Assembly: GCA_947494145.1 (NCBI GenBank)
Contig: CANLTZ010000004.1
Coordinates: forward strand, 124,001 to 188,000
Reading direction: 5' to 3'
Length of the DNA: 64,000 nt
Source of the DNA: an uncultured Jannaschia sp.
GTDB lineage: Bacteria; Pseudomonadota; Alphaproteobacteria; Rhodobacterales; Rhodobacteraceae
Position 1 is the stretch's first letter; every line of letters begins with the position of its first letter. Below the pieces are notes generated by a model. That model ran no database searches. It was given only the letters and a program-made list of their open reading frames with translations, and was not told where the DNA came from. Shown piece by piece: positions 47,883-57,610 of this stretch. Both the position numbers and the translations under genes were made by a program.

Positions 47883-49100
47883 ATGCCGAAAGACACGCAA
47901 GCGGCCGGGTTTGGGCCCGATCTGGGACAATTCGACTGGACCGACCCGTTCCTTCTGGAAGATCAGCTTTCCGAGGACGAACGGATGCTGCGCGACGCGG
48001 CCAATGGCTTCGCGCAAGCCGAACTCGCCCCCCGCGTGCGCGATGCCTATGCCAATGAGACCGCCGCGCCAGAATTGTTCGCCAAAATGGGCGAAGCCGG
48101 GTTGCTGGGCGTCACCATCCCCGAAGAATTCGGCGGCCTTGGCAGCAGTTATGTGACCTATGGCCTGGTCGCGCGCGAGATCGAGCGCGTGGATTCCGGC
48201 TATCGCAGCATGATGTCGGTGCAGTCGTCGCTCGTGATGTATCCGATCCACGCTTATGGCTCGGACGAACAGCGCCGCAAATACCTGCCGGGTCTGGCCG
48301 CAGGCACGCTGATCGGCTGCTTTGGCCTGACGGAGCCCGATGCCGGGTCCGACCCGGCGGGCATGAAGACCCGCGTGGAAAAGACCGATGGCGGCTATCG
48401 CCTGACGGGCTCTAAAATGTGGATATCGAACGCGCCCTTCGCCGATATCTTCGTCGTCTGGGCCAAGTCCGAAGCCCATGACGGCAAGATCCGCGGCTTC
48501 GTGCTTGAGAAAGGGATGAAGGGCCTCAGCGCGCCGACGATCAAGGGCAAGCAGTCGCTGCGCGCCTCCACCACCGGCGAGATTGTCATGGATGGGGTCG
48601 AGGTGGGCGAAGACGCGCTTCTACCCGGCGTGCAGGGCCTGAAAGGGCCTTTCGGCTGCTTGAACCGGGCGCGCTATGGCATCGGCTGGGGCGTGATGGG
48701 CGCGGCGGAGTTCTGTTGGCACGCGGCGCGTCAATACGGGCTAGATCGCAAGCAGTTCGGCCGCCCGCTGGCGCAGACACAGCTTTTCCAGAAGAAGCTG
48801 GCCGACATGCAGACCGACATCGCCCTTGGCTTGCAGGGTGCACTGCGGCTTGGCCGCATGATGGACGAAGGCCGCGCCGCGCCCGAAGCGGTGTCGCTGA
48901 TCAAGCGCAACAATTGCGGCAAAGCGCTCGATATCGCCCGGATGGCGCGGGATATGCATGGCGGCAACGGGATTTCCGAGGAATACGAGGTCATCCGCCA
49001 CATGATGAACCTTGAGACGGTCAACACCTACGAGGGCACGCATGATGTCCACGCGCTGATCTTGGGGCGCGCGCAGACGGGGTTGCAGGCGTTCTTCTAG
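47883..49100 (+). CDS. gcdH: Glutaryl-CoA dehydrogenase
   Basis: This 405-residue flavoenzyme oxidises and decarboxylates glutaryl-CoA to crotonyl-CoA. The glutarate-binding Arg is in [14 protein letters not shown] near residue 106. The [14 protein letters not shown] segment lies near 153 and the catalytic Glu in [15 protein letters not shown] near 383; this combination is specific to GCDH. It closes the beta-oxidation operon, indicating that the substrate yields glutaryl-CoA, as odd-chain dicarboxylates such as pimelate do. A terminator follows at 49192. Confidence 0.93.
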   Translation: MPKDTQAAGFGPDLGQFDWTDPFLLEDQLSEDERMLRDAANGFAQAELAPRVRDAYANETAAPELFAKMGEAGLLGVTIPEEFGGLGSSYVTYGLVAREIERVDSGYRSMMSVQSSLVMYPIHAYGSDEQRRKYLPGLAAGTLIGCFGLTEPDAGSDPAGMKTRVEKTDGGYRLTGSKMWISNAPFADIFVVWAKSEAHDGKIRGFVLEKGMKGLSAPTIKGKQSLRASTTGEIVMDGVEVGEDALLPGVQGLKGPFGCLNRARYGIGWGVMGAAEFCWHAARQYGLDRKQFGRPLAQTQLFQKKLADMQTDIALGLQGALRLGRMMDEGRAAPEAVSLIKRNNCGKALDIARMARDMHGGNGISEEYEVIRHMMNLETVNTYEGTHDVHALILGRAQTGLQAFF

Positions 49101-49175
49101 AGGGCTCGATCACTTGCCTGTCGATGGACCGACTCTTTGGGGTGCTGGGTCCCGCCAGCGGTGTAGCGCGCTGCG

Positions 49176-50639
49176 TCAGGTCTTCGGCGCGACCTCCGGC
49201 CCCGTTCGAAGGCCGGGCCGGAGGTTTTGGTAGGGTATCGCACCCAGGTTGCACGGGTTGGCCCCCGGGCTTTCGGCAAACAGGATGTGATCGCTGATCC
49301 GTTTGTAATCGGCCATGAAGTGGATCGCGCTCTTGACACAGATGATGGCGTGGCTGCTGGGGTCCAGCCCCAGGATGCGGAACATCTGCTGGTCGGCATT
49401 TTGCGCGCGGCGGGACGCGACGGCGACGCGGATGCCGGTGCCCACTAGGTGCAAGCGGGCCATGGGGCCCAGATCGGCATGGGTGTTGCTGTAGAAAGGG
49501 CCAGTTAGCAGGAAGGGTCCGTCATGGAGGGCCTCGACGGTAACGTGGGCCTCCAACGGGGCGGAGAATTGGTCGAACGCGCCGCCCAAGGGCAGGGTGG
49601 GTGTCGCGCCCAGCCCAGCCGCATGGGCCGCCCTGGCACTGTCTGGGTCATAGAGCAGGCCAAGGATCGCGTCGGGCACGGCCCCTGCGTTCAGGGCGCG
49701 CAGCAAGCCGGTCGTGTCGCCGGTGCCGCCCGCACCGGGATTGTCCTGCACGTCGGCAATGATGGTGGGGCCAGGGTGAGCGCGGGCCTGGGCGATGGCC
49801 GCTTCGGGGGCCAGCAGGCGCGGGTCGAAGTCGGGCGCGGCCCGGCGCAGATCCGCCAGGATGGCATCTGCTGCGGCATCGGCTTGGGCTTGGCTGGTCC
49901 CGTAGGCAAAGATCGAGGGGCCCAGATCGGGGATATCGGCGGGCGGGAAGCCCAGCGCCATGTCGGCTGAAACGGCATCGGCCTGCGCCACATGGGCATA
50001 GAGATCCCGGCCTGGGGCAAATTCCGTCGATTGCGCCGTGATGGGGATCAGGAAATCGCCCTGACGAAAAGCCTTGGCCGGGGCGCCGTGTTGCAGCGCA
50101 TGGTCCAGAAGGGCGGCGGCGCGGGCGCCGGTGTCAGCCATGTCCACATGGGGATAAGTGCGATAGATCGTGACGATGGTCGCCAGGTCAAAGAAGGCCC
50201 GCGACAGGTTGCCATGCAAGTCCAGACTGACTGCGATGGGCAGGTCGGGCCCCACGGTGTCGCGGACGCGGCGAAGGATTTCGGCCTCCGCATCGGGGTG
50301 GTCGCGCGTGACCATGGCGCCGTGCAGATCCAGATAGACGGCGTCGGGCGCGGCCTTGGCGATGCCCTTCGTGATCTCGGCGGTGATGGTGTCGAAGGCG
50401 GCCTGCTCCACATAGCCCCCGGGTTCGGCACCGGCCCAAAGGATGGGTGCGATGTCGTGCCGGCAGGCGCGCAGGAAGCCCGAGACGGGGATATTGAGGT
50501 CGGCAAAGACATCGCGGATCGCATCGCCGCGCGTCAGGGCGGGCCAGGCGCCGCCGGTCTGGAACTGCCGCAACGTGGTGGGGAAGGGGGCGAAGGTGTT
50601 CGTCTCATGCTGAAACCCCGCCACGGCGATGCGGGTCAT
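49176..50639 (-). CDS. M81-family (MlrC/microcystinase-like) metallopeptidase
   Basis: This 487-residue protein matches the M81 family, which includes MlrC of the microcystin pathway. Metal-binding segments are visible: GFQHETNTFAP at the N-terminus, two LDLHG motifs (VYLDLHGAMVT, VSLDLHGNLS) and TYPHVDMADTG. The glycine-rich DNPGAGGTGDTTGLLRAL segment near 300 is also typical. There is no signal peptide, so it is cytoplasmic. It overlaps the upstream amidohydrolase gene by four bases. Nearby amidase, hydantoinase and peptide-type importer genes suggest cleavage of an imported peptide or amide. Confidence 0.88.
   Translation of the reverse strand: MTRIAVAGFQHETNTFAPFPTTLRQFQTGGAWPALTRGDAIRDVFADLNIPVSGFLRACRHDIAPILWAGAEPGGYVEQAAFDTITAEITKGIAKAAPDAVYLDLHGAMVTRDHPDAEAEILRRVRDTVGPDLPIAVSLDLHGNLSRAFFDLATIVTIYRTYPHVDMADTGARAAALLDHALQHGAPAKAFRQGDFLIPITAQSTEFAPGRDLYAHVAQADAVSADMALGFPPADIPDLGPSIFAYGTSQAQADAAADAILADLRRAAPDFDPRLLAPEAAIAQARAHPGPTIIADVQDNPGAGGTGDTTGLLRALNAGAVPDAILGLLYDPDSARAAHAAGLGATPTLPLGGAFDQFSAPLEAHVTVEALHDGPFLLTGPFYSNTHADLGPMARLHLVGTGIRVAVASRRAQNADQQMFRILGLDPSSHAIICVKSAIHFMADYKRISDHILFAESPGANPCNLGAIPYQNLRPGLRTGPEVAPKT
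49192..49228 (+). terminator. Terminator of the gcdH operon inside the 3' end of the M81 gene
   Basis: ACCTCCGGCC (49192-49201) pairs with GGCCGGAGGT (49216-49225) over a 14-nt loop, with TTTT at 49225-49228 on the plus strand. It lies 92 bp after the gcdH stop codon and overlaps the last codons of the convergent M81 gene. Confidence 0.65.
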
Positions 50640-52249
50640 GCCGTGGGCACCCCGCCCAGTACGGTGGCGACCACGGGGATGTCCTTGAGGGGCGCGCCAC
50701 CCAACGGGTCGCCATCCAGCACGGTGAAATCCGCGCGTTTGCCACACGCGATGGAGCCCACTTGGTCTTCCATCTTCAACACATGGGCCGCGCCCAGCGT
50801 GATGCAGTGCAGCGCTTGGTCCGGCGTGATCTGCTGCGTATCGCCCAGGCGGCGGCCCGTTTCGGTCAACCGTTCCGTCGCGATCCAACCCGTCATCAGG
50901 GGCGCCATGGGCGTCACCGGCGCATCGGAATGGATGGCGAAGTCACCGCCCCAGACGGCCCAGGCGTCGCGGCAGGCATCCATGCGGCGCGCGCGGTCGG
51001 GGCCCACGGTCTTCGTCCAATGCAGATCGCCGAAATAGTAAAGGTGGTTGGCAAATACGTTCACCGTCAGGCCCAGGGCCCGCATCCGCTTGAACTGCGC
51101 AAGGTCGGCCAGCTGCACATGTTCCAGCGTGTGCCGGTGGTCGGCATTGGGGGTTTCCAGCATGGCATCTGCATAGGCCTGAATGGCCAGGTCCGAGGCC
51201 GCGTCGCCATTGGTGTGGACATGGGTTTTGACGCCCGCGCGGTGCAGGGCGCGGACAGCTTCGTGGAAATGATCCAACTCCATATTCCAGATGCCGTGAT
51301 CGTCCATGGCCAGGTAGCCGGGCGGCAGCAGCTTTGCCGTGCCACCCTGGATGGCACCATCCGTGAAAAGCTTGGCGCGCCCCAGATGCAACTTGTCGGT
51401 GCTGCGGGCGCGCAGGGCCAGGGCGCGCGTGGCCTCGTCGCCCGGGTCGCCACGCATGGCGTTCATTACCGGCACATAGCGGGCGGGGAAGGCGGGGTCG
51501 GCGGTGACCTTCTCCAACATGACGACTTCGGGTTCATCCAGATCCGACAACAGGTCCGCCACCGTGGTTACACCGCATGTCTGCGCCACGCGGCCATAGG
51601 CGCGCACGCCGTCTCGGTCGGCCATATCGGCGAAGGCCAAGTTTGCGACCTCCATTACCGGGCCCATGGCGGCGAATTCCTGAAGCTCCCCGTTCGGGGT
51701 GCCGTCGGCGCCCAGCATGACGCCTTCGATATTGGCGCCTGCGGTAATGCCGCCTTTCGCCAGGGCCAGGGTGTTGGCCGAAGCTAGGTGGAAGTTGGAA
51801 TGGACGACAACCACAGGATGCTCGGTCGAGACCTGGTCCAGATGCCCTTTGTCCAGGCGCCGCCCTTCCACGAAGTTCGGATCGAACCCCCAGCCCACCA
51901 CCGGCGCGCCGGGCGGCGTGCGGGCGGCCACGGCGCGCAGGCGGTCAATCAGCGCGTCGTAGTCGCGCAAGCCGGGCCATTCGGTGCCGTCGGGGTCCTG
52001 GCGCGCATAATGCCCGCAATAGGTGAAGCGCCAGATGCCACCGGCCATGACATGGGCATGGGCCTCGATCAGGCCAGGCGTCAGGGTATGGGCGGCAAAC
52101 CGGTCGTCGCGCGTGACCTGCCCCCAGCCATCGCCGCAATCGGGCCCGCCCACGCCCAGGATGACGCCATCGCGGACCGCCACATGCGTGGCGATCGGGC
52201 AATTGCGGTCCATCGTGATGATTTTCTTCGCGCTATAGACGATGACCAT
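50636..52249 (-). CDS. YtcJ-like metal-dependent amidohydrolase (amidohydrolase family 3)
   Basis: This 537-residue amidohydrolase has the metal-binding HAH in LTPGLIEAHAHVM near residue 65, VHTNGDAASDLAIQAYADAM near 330 and the late Asp region IHSDAPVTPMAPL near 440, as in YtcJ/N-acyl-amino-acid-type enzymes. I chose ATG 52249 because the family begins with a short beta domain (VIVYSAKKIITMD). The reaction is unknown; hydrolysis of an amide, imide or related bond is likely. It is divergent from the importer at 52407 and is co-transcribed with the M81 gene. Confidence 0.87.
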   Translation of the reverse strand: MVIVYSAKKIITMDRNCPIATHVAVRDGVILGVGGPDCGDGWGQVTRDDRFAAHTLTPGLIEAHAHVMAGGIWRFTYCGHYARQDPDGTEWPGLRDYDALIDRLRAVAARTPPGAPVVGWGFDPNFVEGRRLDKGHLDQVSTEHPVVVVHSNFHLASANTLALAKGGITAGANIEGVMLGADGTPNGELQEFAAMGPVMEVANLAFADMADRDGVRAYGRVAQTCGVTTVADLLSDLDEPEVVMLEKVTADPAFPARYVPVMNAMRGDPGDEATRALALRARSTDKLHLGRAKLFTDGAIQGGTAKLLPPGYLAMDDHGIWNMELDHFHEAVRALHRAGVKTHVHTNGDAASDLAIQAYADAMLETPNADHRHTLEHVQLADLAQFKRMRALGLTVNVFANHLYYFGDLHWTKTVGPDRARRMDACRDAWAVWGGDFAIHSDAPVTPMAPLMTGWIATERLTETGRRLGDTQQITPDQALHCITLGAAHVLKMEDQVGSIACGKRADFTVLDGDPLGGAPLKDIPVVATVLGGVPTA

Positions 52250-52330
52250 GGCCTGTTCGTCCCCCCTTCTGGCGTCCGGCTTGCCGCCTTCGGGCCACCC
52301 TGCGCCAATGCGGTGTGTCGGCACCGCCGA

Positions 52331-52372
52331 TTGACTCACTTCGGGGATCGTGCATCCCTGACGATACGTCAA
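52331..52372. promoter_or_regulatory. Nested dyad between divergent amidohydrolase and importer genes
   Basis: An inner dyad GGGAT-CGTGC-ATCCC (52344-52358) is enclosed by TTGAC (52331-52335) and GTCAA (52368-52372) with almost the same centre. It lies in the 157-bp divergent promoter region and may be an operator. No adjacent regulator gene is present. Confidence 0.4.
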
Positions 52373-52406
52373 CCATAAGAACACGCTACCACTGGGGAGA
52401 ATAGCG

Positions 52407-53993
52407 ATGTCCTATCTGCGCCTTGGCCGCACAATCCTGGCGGCTGCGCTTGCCGTGCCGCTTGCCCTTGGGGCGACGGCCGACAAAGCCCAAGCCGAGA
52501 CCACGTTGCGGGTCATCCCGCATGCGGACCTCAAGAACCTCGATCCGATTTGGACGACGGCCTACATCACCCGCAACCACGGCTACATGATTTACGACAC
52601 GCTGTTTGCGATGGACGAGAACTTCGAAGTCCAGCCGCAGATGGTCGATAGCTGGACGCAATCCGATGACGGGATGGTCTGGGAATTTACTTTGCGCGAC
52701 GGTCTGACCTTCCATGACGGCGCGGCAGTGACATCGGCGGACGTGATCGCGTCGCTGGAACGCTGGGGCGCCCGCGACGGGATGGGCCAGCAGCTTATGG
52801 CGTCGGCCGCGGGTATGGAGGCCGTGGATGACAGCACGTTCCGCCTGACTCTGTCGGAACCCTTCGGCCTGGTGCTGGAATCCCTGGGCAAGATCAGTTC
52901 AAATGTGCCGTTCATCATGCCCGCCCGCGTGGCGGCCACCGACCCGTTCGAACAGATCACCGATTTCACCGGCTCCGGCCCCTTCGTCTTCCAGGAAGAT
53001 GAATGGGTGCCCGGCAACACGGTCATCTACACGAAGTTCGAAGACTACGTGCCTCGGGAAGAACCGGCCTCTGCCGCTGCGGGTGGCAAGGTGGCCAAGG
53101 TGGACCGCGTGGTCTGGCAATACTTCCCCGACAACACCACGGCCATGAACGCGCTGATGGCGGGCGAAGTGGACTTCTTCGAACAGCCTGCCCCCGACCT
53201 CGCCCCCATCATGGAGGCGAACCCCGACATCACAGTCGAGGTGAATGACCCGCTTGGCAATATCGGCTTCGCGCGGTTCAATCACCTGCTGCCGCCCTTC
53301 GACAATGCCGATATCCGCCGCGCCGCCATCATGGCCATGGGGCAGGAAGATTATCTGGCCTCGGCCATCGGTGACCCGGATTTCTGGAAGACCTGCTATT
53401 CGGTCTTCCCCTGCGGCACGCCTTTGGAAAACGATGCCGGATCTGACGTGATGGCCACCGGTGACGTCGATGCCGCCAAGGCCGCGCTGGACGCGGCGGG
53501 CTATGACGGCACCGAAGTCGTCATCATGCAGCCCACCGACATCCCGGTGCTGTCGGCCTTTTCGCTGGTGTCGGCGGACAAGCTGCGCAATGCGGGCTTC
53601 AACGTGAAGTTGGAAGCCATGGATTGGGCCACGCTGACATCGCGCCGCGCCTCGCGCGAGCCGGTGGAAGAAGGCGGCTGGAACATCTTCCACACCTGGT
53701 GGATCGGCGCGGATGTGATCGACCCCATGGCCATCGCGTTTTCGGGCAACCCCGATGCGGGCTGGTTCGGCTGGGCCGAAGATGCGGAGCTTGAGGAAGC
53801 CCGTGCCGCCTTTGCGCGCGCGACCACGCTGGACGAAAAGACCGAGCTTGCCACCAAGGCGCAGGAGCGTTTGTGGGCCATCGGTGCCTCGGGTCAGTTG
53901 GGTCAGTTCTTCGTCCCGGTGGCGTATCGCAGCAACGTCGAGGGGCTGATCAAGTCGCCCGTCCAGTTCTTCTGGAACATCTCGGTGGAGTGA
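52407..53993 (+). CDS. ABC transporter substrate-binding protein, family 5 (second Dpp-type system)
   Basis: This 528-residue periplasmic protein has a signal peptide (likely cleaved after KAQA near residue 30) and the SBP_bac_5 pattern (EFTLRDGLTFHDGAAVTSAD near residue 92). Two Cys in WKTCYSVFPCG could form a disulfide. It is the first gene of a complete importer and faces the amidohydrolase divergently. The ligand is unknown, probably a peptide, amide or cyclic amide. Confidence 0.92.
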   Translation: MSYLRLGRTILAAALAVPLALGATADKAQAETTLRVIPHADLKNLDPIWTTAYITRNHGYMIYDTLFAMDENFEVQPQMVDSWTQSDDGMVWEFTLRDGLTFHDGAAVTSADVIASLERWGARDGMGQQLMASAAGMEAVDDSTFRLTLSEPFGLVLESLGKISSNVPFIMPARVAATDPFEQITDFTGSGPFVFQEDEWVPGNTVIYTKFEDYVPREEPASAAAGGKVAKVDRVVWQYFPDNTTAMNALMAGEVDFFEQPAPDLAPIMEANPDITVEVNDPLGNIGFARFNHLLPPFDNADIRRAAIMAMGQEDYLASAIGDPDFWKTCYSVFPCGTPLENDAGSDVMATGDVDAAKAALDAAGYDGTEVVIMQPTDIPVLSAFSLVSADKLRNAGFNVKLEAMDWATLTSRRASREPVEEGGWNIFHTWWIGADVIDPMAIAFSGNPDAGWFGWAEDAELEEARAAFARATTLDEKTELATKAQERLWAIGASGQLGQFFVPVAYRSNVEGLIKSPVQFFWNISVE

Positions 53994-54004
53994 TCCGCGA
54001 CCCC

Positions 54005-54034
54005 GGTCTGGGCGCGTGACGCGCCCAGACCTTT
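54005..54034 (+). terminator. Hairpin between binding protein and permease genes
   Basis: A 12-bp perfect stem (54005-54016 with 54020-54031), TGA loop and TTT tail lie 11 bp after the binding-protein stop codon. As in the other importers here, it should favour expression of the binding protein over the permeases. Confidence 0.75.
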
Positions 54035-54077
54035 GCCGCCCCCCGGGTGGCTTTCCGTATGAAAAAGGGGGCTTGGG

Positions 54078-55022
54078 ATGTTCGCCTATGTGCTCAAACG
54101 CGTGGCGATGACCATTCCGGTCATGGGCGTCGTGGCCCTGTTCGTCTTCGCGCTTTTGCGGCTGGCCCCGGGCGACCCCGCCGCCGTGATTGCGGGCGAC
54201 TACGCCACCGCCGAAGACGTGGCCCGCATCCGCGAACAGCTTGGCCTGTCCGAGCCGCTTTTCGTGCAGTTCTTTACCTGGGTCTGGTCGCTGCTACAGG
54301 GTGATCTGGGCACGTCGATCTTTTCGGGCAAGCCGGTGATCGAGTTGATCGGCCAGCGGATCGAACCCACCATGTTGCTGGCGCTGACCACCATCATCTT
54401 CTCAATCCTCGTGGCCGTGCCTTTGGGGACCATTGCGGCGTTCCGCGCGGGCTCTCTCGTGGATCGGTTCGTGATGCTGTTCTCGGTCGGGGGCTTTTCC
54501 GTCCCGGTCTTCGTGCTGGGCTACATCCTGATCTATGTCTTCTCGCTCAACCTGCGCTGGCTGCCGGTGCAGGGCTACCGCTCCCCCTTCACGGAAGGGA
54601 TCGGGCCCTTTCTGTCCTACATCACTCTGCCGACGCTGACGCTAAGCGTCATCTTCATCGCGCTCATCGCGCGCATGACCCGGGCGTCTGTCATCGAGGT
54701 GTTGGAGGAAGACTATATCCGAACCGCCCGCGCCAAGGGTCAATCCGAACTCAAGGTGCTGATGCGCCACGCGCTGCGCAACGCCGCCGTGCCCATCGTC
54801 ACCGTGATCGGCATCGGCATCGCCCTTCTCATCGGCGGCGTGGTGGTGACCGAAAGCGTCTACAACATCCCGGGCCTGGGCCGCCTTGTGCTGGACGCGG
54901 TGCTGGCGCGGGATTATCCGATCATCCAGGGTCTGATCCTGTTCTTCAGCTTCATCTATATTCTGCTGAACCTGCTGATCGACCTGACCTATACGTTCCT
55001 CGACCCGCGGATCCGCTACTGA
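54078..55022 (+). CDS. ABC transporter permease, DppB type (second system)
   Basis: This 314-residue protein has about six helices, the N-terminal MFAYVLKRVAMTIPVMGVVA, the RLAPGDPAAVIAGDYAT segment and the EAA loop EEDYIRTARAKGQSELKVLM. It ends in TFLDPRIRY. It pairs with the DppC-type permease that starts on its stop codon (TGATG). Confidence 0.94.
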   Translation: MFAYVLKRVAMTIPVMGVVALFVFALLRLAPGDPAAVIAGDYATAEDVARIREQLGLSEPLFVQFFTWVWSLLQGDLGTSIFSGKPVIELIGQRIEPTMLLALTTIIFSILVAVPLGTIAAFRAGSLVDRFVMLFSVGGFSVPVFVLGYILIYVFSLNLRWLPVQGYRSPFTEGIGPFLSYITLPTLTLSVIFIALIARMTRASVIEVLEEDYIRTARAKGQSELKVLMRHALRNAAVPIVTVIGIGIALLIGGVVVTESVYNIPGLGRLVLDAVLARDYPIIQGLILFFSFIYILLNLLIDLTYTFLDPRIRY

Positions 55023-55915
55023 TGGTGGATCAAAGCACCCAACCCGATGCGACCGCCGCCATCCCCGATAGCGGCGCCAAGGATATCAGCCTTTGGCGCA
55101 TCGCGTTGCGCAATCGCGGCGTCTATTATGGCGGCGTGATGCTTGCCATCATCGTCGTGATCGCCATCGCCGGGCCCTGGCTGGTGCAGGACCCCACATC
55201 GCTCAACCCCATGAACCGGCTCAAAGCCCCGGGCGAAGGCGGGCTGTTCGGCACCGACCAGCTTGGTCGCGACGTGTTCAGCCGGGTGCTGAATGGCGCG
55301 CGGGTCTCATTGGTGGTGGGCATCTTCGTGGCGGTGATCGCCATCAGCATTGGCCTCGTCCTGGGGCTTGTGGCGGGCTATATCCGCTGGACCGACGCGA
55401 TCATCATGCGGGTGATGGATGGGCTGATGTCCATCCCCGCGATCCTGCTGGCCATCGCCATGATTTCGCTGTCCGGTGCCACGCTGACGACCGTGGTCGC
55501 CGCCATCGTCATCCCTGAAATCCCGCGCGTGACCCGCCTTGTGCGGTCTGTCGTCCTGACCGTGCGGGAGGAGGCCTATGTCGAAGCCGCCATCGCCGCC
55601 GGCACGCGCACCTACCTCATCATGGCGCGGCACGTGTTGCCCAACACCATCGCGCCGCTGATCGTGCAGGCCACCTATATCTGCGGCTCCGCGATGCTGA
55701 CCGAAGCCATTTTGGGTTTCCTCGGCGCGGGCATCCCACCCGAAATCCCATCCTGGGGAAACATCATGTCCGAAGGCCGGACTTTCTTCCAACTGACCCC
55801 CTGGATCATCTTCTTCCCCGGCATCGCGCTGGCGGTGACCGTGCTGGCCGTCAACGTGGTGGGCGATGGGCTGCGCGATACGTTGGACCCGCGCATCGCG
55901 AGGAACATGCGATGA
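55022..55915 (+). CDS. ABC transporter permease, DppC type (second system)
   Basis: This 297-residue protein has the OppC-type N-terminus, the FGTDQLGRDVFSRVLNGARV segment near residue 75 and the EAA loop EEAYVEAAIAAGTRTYLIMA near 180. It overlaps its DppB partner by one base and the ATPase gene by ATGA. Confidence 0.94.
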   Translation: MVDQSTQPDATAAIPDSGAKDISLWRIALRNRGVYYGGVMLAIIVVIAIAGPWLVQDPTSLNPMNRLKAPGEGGLFGTDQLGRDVFSRVLNGARVSLVVGIFVAVIAISIGLVLGLVAGYIRWTDAIIMRVMDGLMSIPAILLAIAMISLSGATLTTVVAAIVIPEIPRVTRLVRSVVLTVREEAYVEAAIAAGTRTYLIMARHVLPNTIAPLIVQATYICGSAMLTEAILGFLGAGIPPEIPSWGNIMSEGRTFFQLTPWIIFFPGIALAVTVLAVNVVGDGLRDTLDPRIARNMR

Positions 55916-57519
55916 CCGAGCCCGTTCTGGATGTCCGTGGCCTGACGGTCAAATTACCGCCCGCCGCCGACCGGCCCTTTGCCGTCGAAGGGATCGACCT
56001 ACACGTCAACGCCGGTGAGATTGTCTGCGTCGTGGGCGAAAGCGGGTCGGGCAAATCGGTCACCGCCTTCACCGTCATGGGCCTGCAAGACAAACGCGCC
56101 CTGACCCCCGTGGCCGGGCAGATCATGATGGGCGGGGAAGACCTACTGAAAGTGGGCGACCGGCGCCTGCGCAAACTGCGCGGCGAAAAGATGTCCATGA
56201 TCTTTCAGGAGCCGATGACCGCGCTCAACCCCGTGGCCAAGGTGGGCGAACAGATCGGTGAGATGCTGGAGATCCACACCGACCTGTCAGCCTCGGCCCG
56301 CAAGTCCCGCGTTATCGCTGCCATGGAAGATGTGGGCCTGCCCGACCCGCCCTCGATGTACGACGCCTATCCGCACCAGCTATCCGGTGGGCAGCGCCAG
56401 CGGATCATGATCGCCATGGCGCTGGTGTTGGAGCCCGTGCTTCTGATCGCCGATGAACCCACAACGGCGCTGGACGTGACGACACAGGCCCAAATTCTGG
56501 AGCTTATCCGCGACATCCAGCAACGGCGCGGCATGGGCGTGTTGTTCATCACCCATGACTTTGGCGTCGTGGCCGATATCGCCGACCGCGTCATCGTCAT
56601 GCAGCATGGCCGCGTGGTCGAACAGGGCCCGGTGGACCAAGTGCTGGGCGCCCCCGAACACCCCTATACCCGCATGTTGATGGACGCCGTCCCCTCCATG
56701 ACGCCACCTGCGCGCGACCCCGCGGCGGGGGATAGGGCGCTGACGGTGCGCAAGCTCGACAAGGTCTACGGCCATGCAGGTCTTCTGGGGCAAGGGCGTC
56801 AGGTCCATGCGGTCAAGACCGTCGATTTCGACCTTCAACGGGGGGAGACGCTGGGCATCGTGGGCGAAAGCGGGTCGGGGAAGTCCACCGTGGCGCGCTG
56901 CGTCATGCGCCTGATCGACCCGACATCGGGCGAAGTGCTGATCGACGGCGACGATATCGCCCGCGCCCGCGAAGGCGCCATGCGCCACCATCGCCGCGAT
57001 ATCCAGATCGTCTTCCAGGACCCCTACCGCTCGCTCAACCCGCGCCGCACGGTGGGCCAATCCATCGTGGAAGGGCCAACCAATTTCGGGCTCGACCCCG
57101 GTGAAGCACTGACGCGCGCCCAAGACCTGATGCGCGTCGTTGGCCTGCCGCCTGAGGCGCTGGATCGCTTCCCGCACCAGTTTTCGGGCGGGCAGCGCCA
57201 GCGCATCTGCATCGCCCGCGCTTTGGCCATGGAACCCCGCGTGTTGATCGCCGACGAAGCGGTGTCGGCGCTGGATGTCTCGGTCCAGGCCCAGGTGTTG
57301 GACCTGTTGGACGACGTGCGCGACCGCTTCGACCTGGCCATGCTGTTCATCACCCACGACCTGCGCGTCGCCGCCCAGGTCTGCGACCGCATCATGGTCA
57401 TGCGCCAGGGTGAGGTGGTGGAACACGGGCCCACAGCGTCGGTCTATGCCGACCCGCAGCACGACTACACGAAGGCCTTGCTGGATGCGGCGCCGGGGCA
57501 CCGGATGTTGCAGGCGTAG
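55912..57519 (+). CDS. Fused double ATP-binding protein (second Dpp-type system)
   Basis: This 535-residue protein carries two nucleotide-binding domains. Domain 1 has [11 protein letters not shown] near residue 42, LSGGQRQR and [13 protein letters not shown]; domain 2 has [11 protein letters not shown] near 319, FSGGQRQR and [12 protein letters not shown]. In domain 2 the Walker B extension reads DEAVSALD, a common variant. It energises the two permeases just upstream and ends the plus-strand operon. Confidence 0.94.
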   Translation: MTEPVLDVRGLTVKLPPAADRPFAVEGIDLHVNAGEIVCVVGESGSGKSVTAFTVMGLQDKRALTPVAGQIMMGGEDLLKVGDRRLRKLRGEKMSMIFQEPMTALNPVAKVGEQIGEMLEIHTDLSASARKSRVIAAMEDVGLPDPPSMYDAYPHQLSGGQRQRIMIAMALVLEPVLLIADEPTTALDVTTQAQILELIRDIQQRRGMGVLFITHDFGVVADIADRVIVMQHGRVVEQGPVDQVLGAPEHPYTRMLMDAVPSMTPPARDPAAGDRALTVRKLDKVYGHAGLLGQGRQVHAVKTVDFDLQRGETLGIVGESGSGKSTVARCVMRLIDPTSGEVLIDGDDIARAREGAMRHHRRDIQIVFQDPYRSLNPRRTVGQSIVEGPTNFGLDPGEALTRAQDLMRVVGLPPEALDRFPHQFSGGQRQRICIARALAMEPRVLIADEAVSALDVSVQAQVLDLLDDVRDRFDLAMLFITHDLRVAAQVCDRIMVMRQGEVVEHGPTASVYADPQHDYTKALLDAAPGHRMLQA

Positions 57520-57535
57520 GGTTTGCTGATGACGA

Positions 57536-57596
57536 CCGGGGGCCAGCCCCCGGACCCCCGGAGTATTTTCGGACCAGTGATGGGGGCAGGCGCCCC
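57536..57596. repeat. GC-rich palindromic repeat between convergent genes
   Basis: GGGGGC-CA-GCCCCC (57538-57551) is followed by ACCCCCGGAGTATTTTCGGACCA, then by a second small hairpin GGGGC-AGGC-GCCCC (57583-57596). From memory, closely similar CCCCCGGAGTATTT elements recur in intergenic regions of many roseobacters. It lies in the convergent gap and may also terminate transcription. Confidence 0.5.
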
Positions 57597-57610
57597 GGCT
57601 TGGGCGGCTG

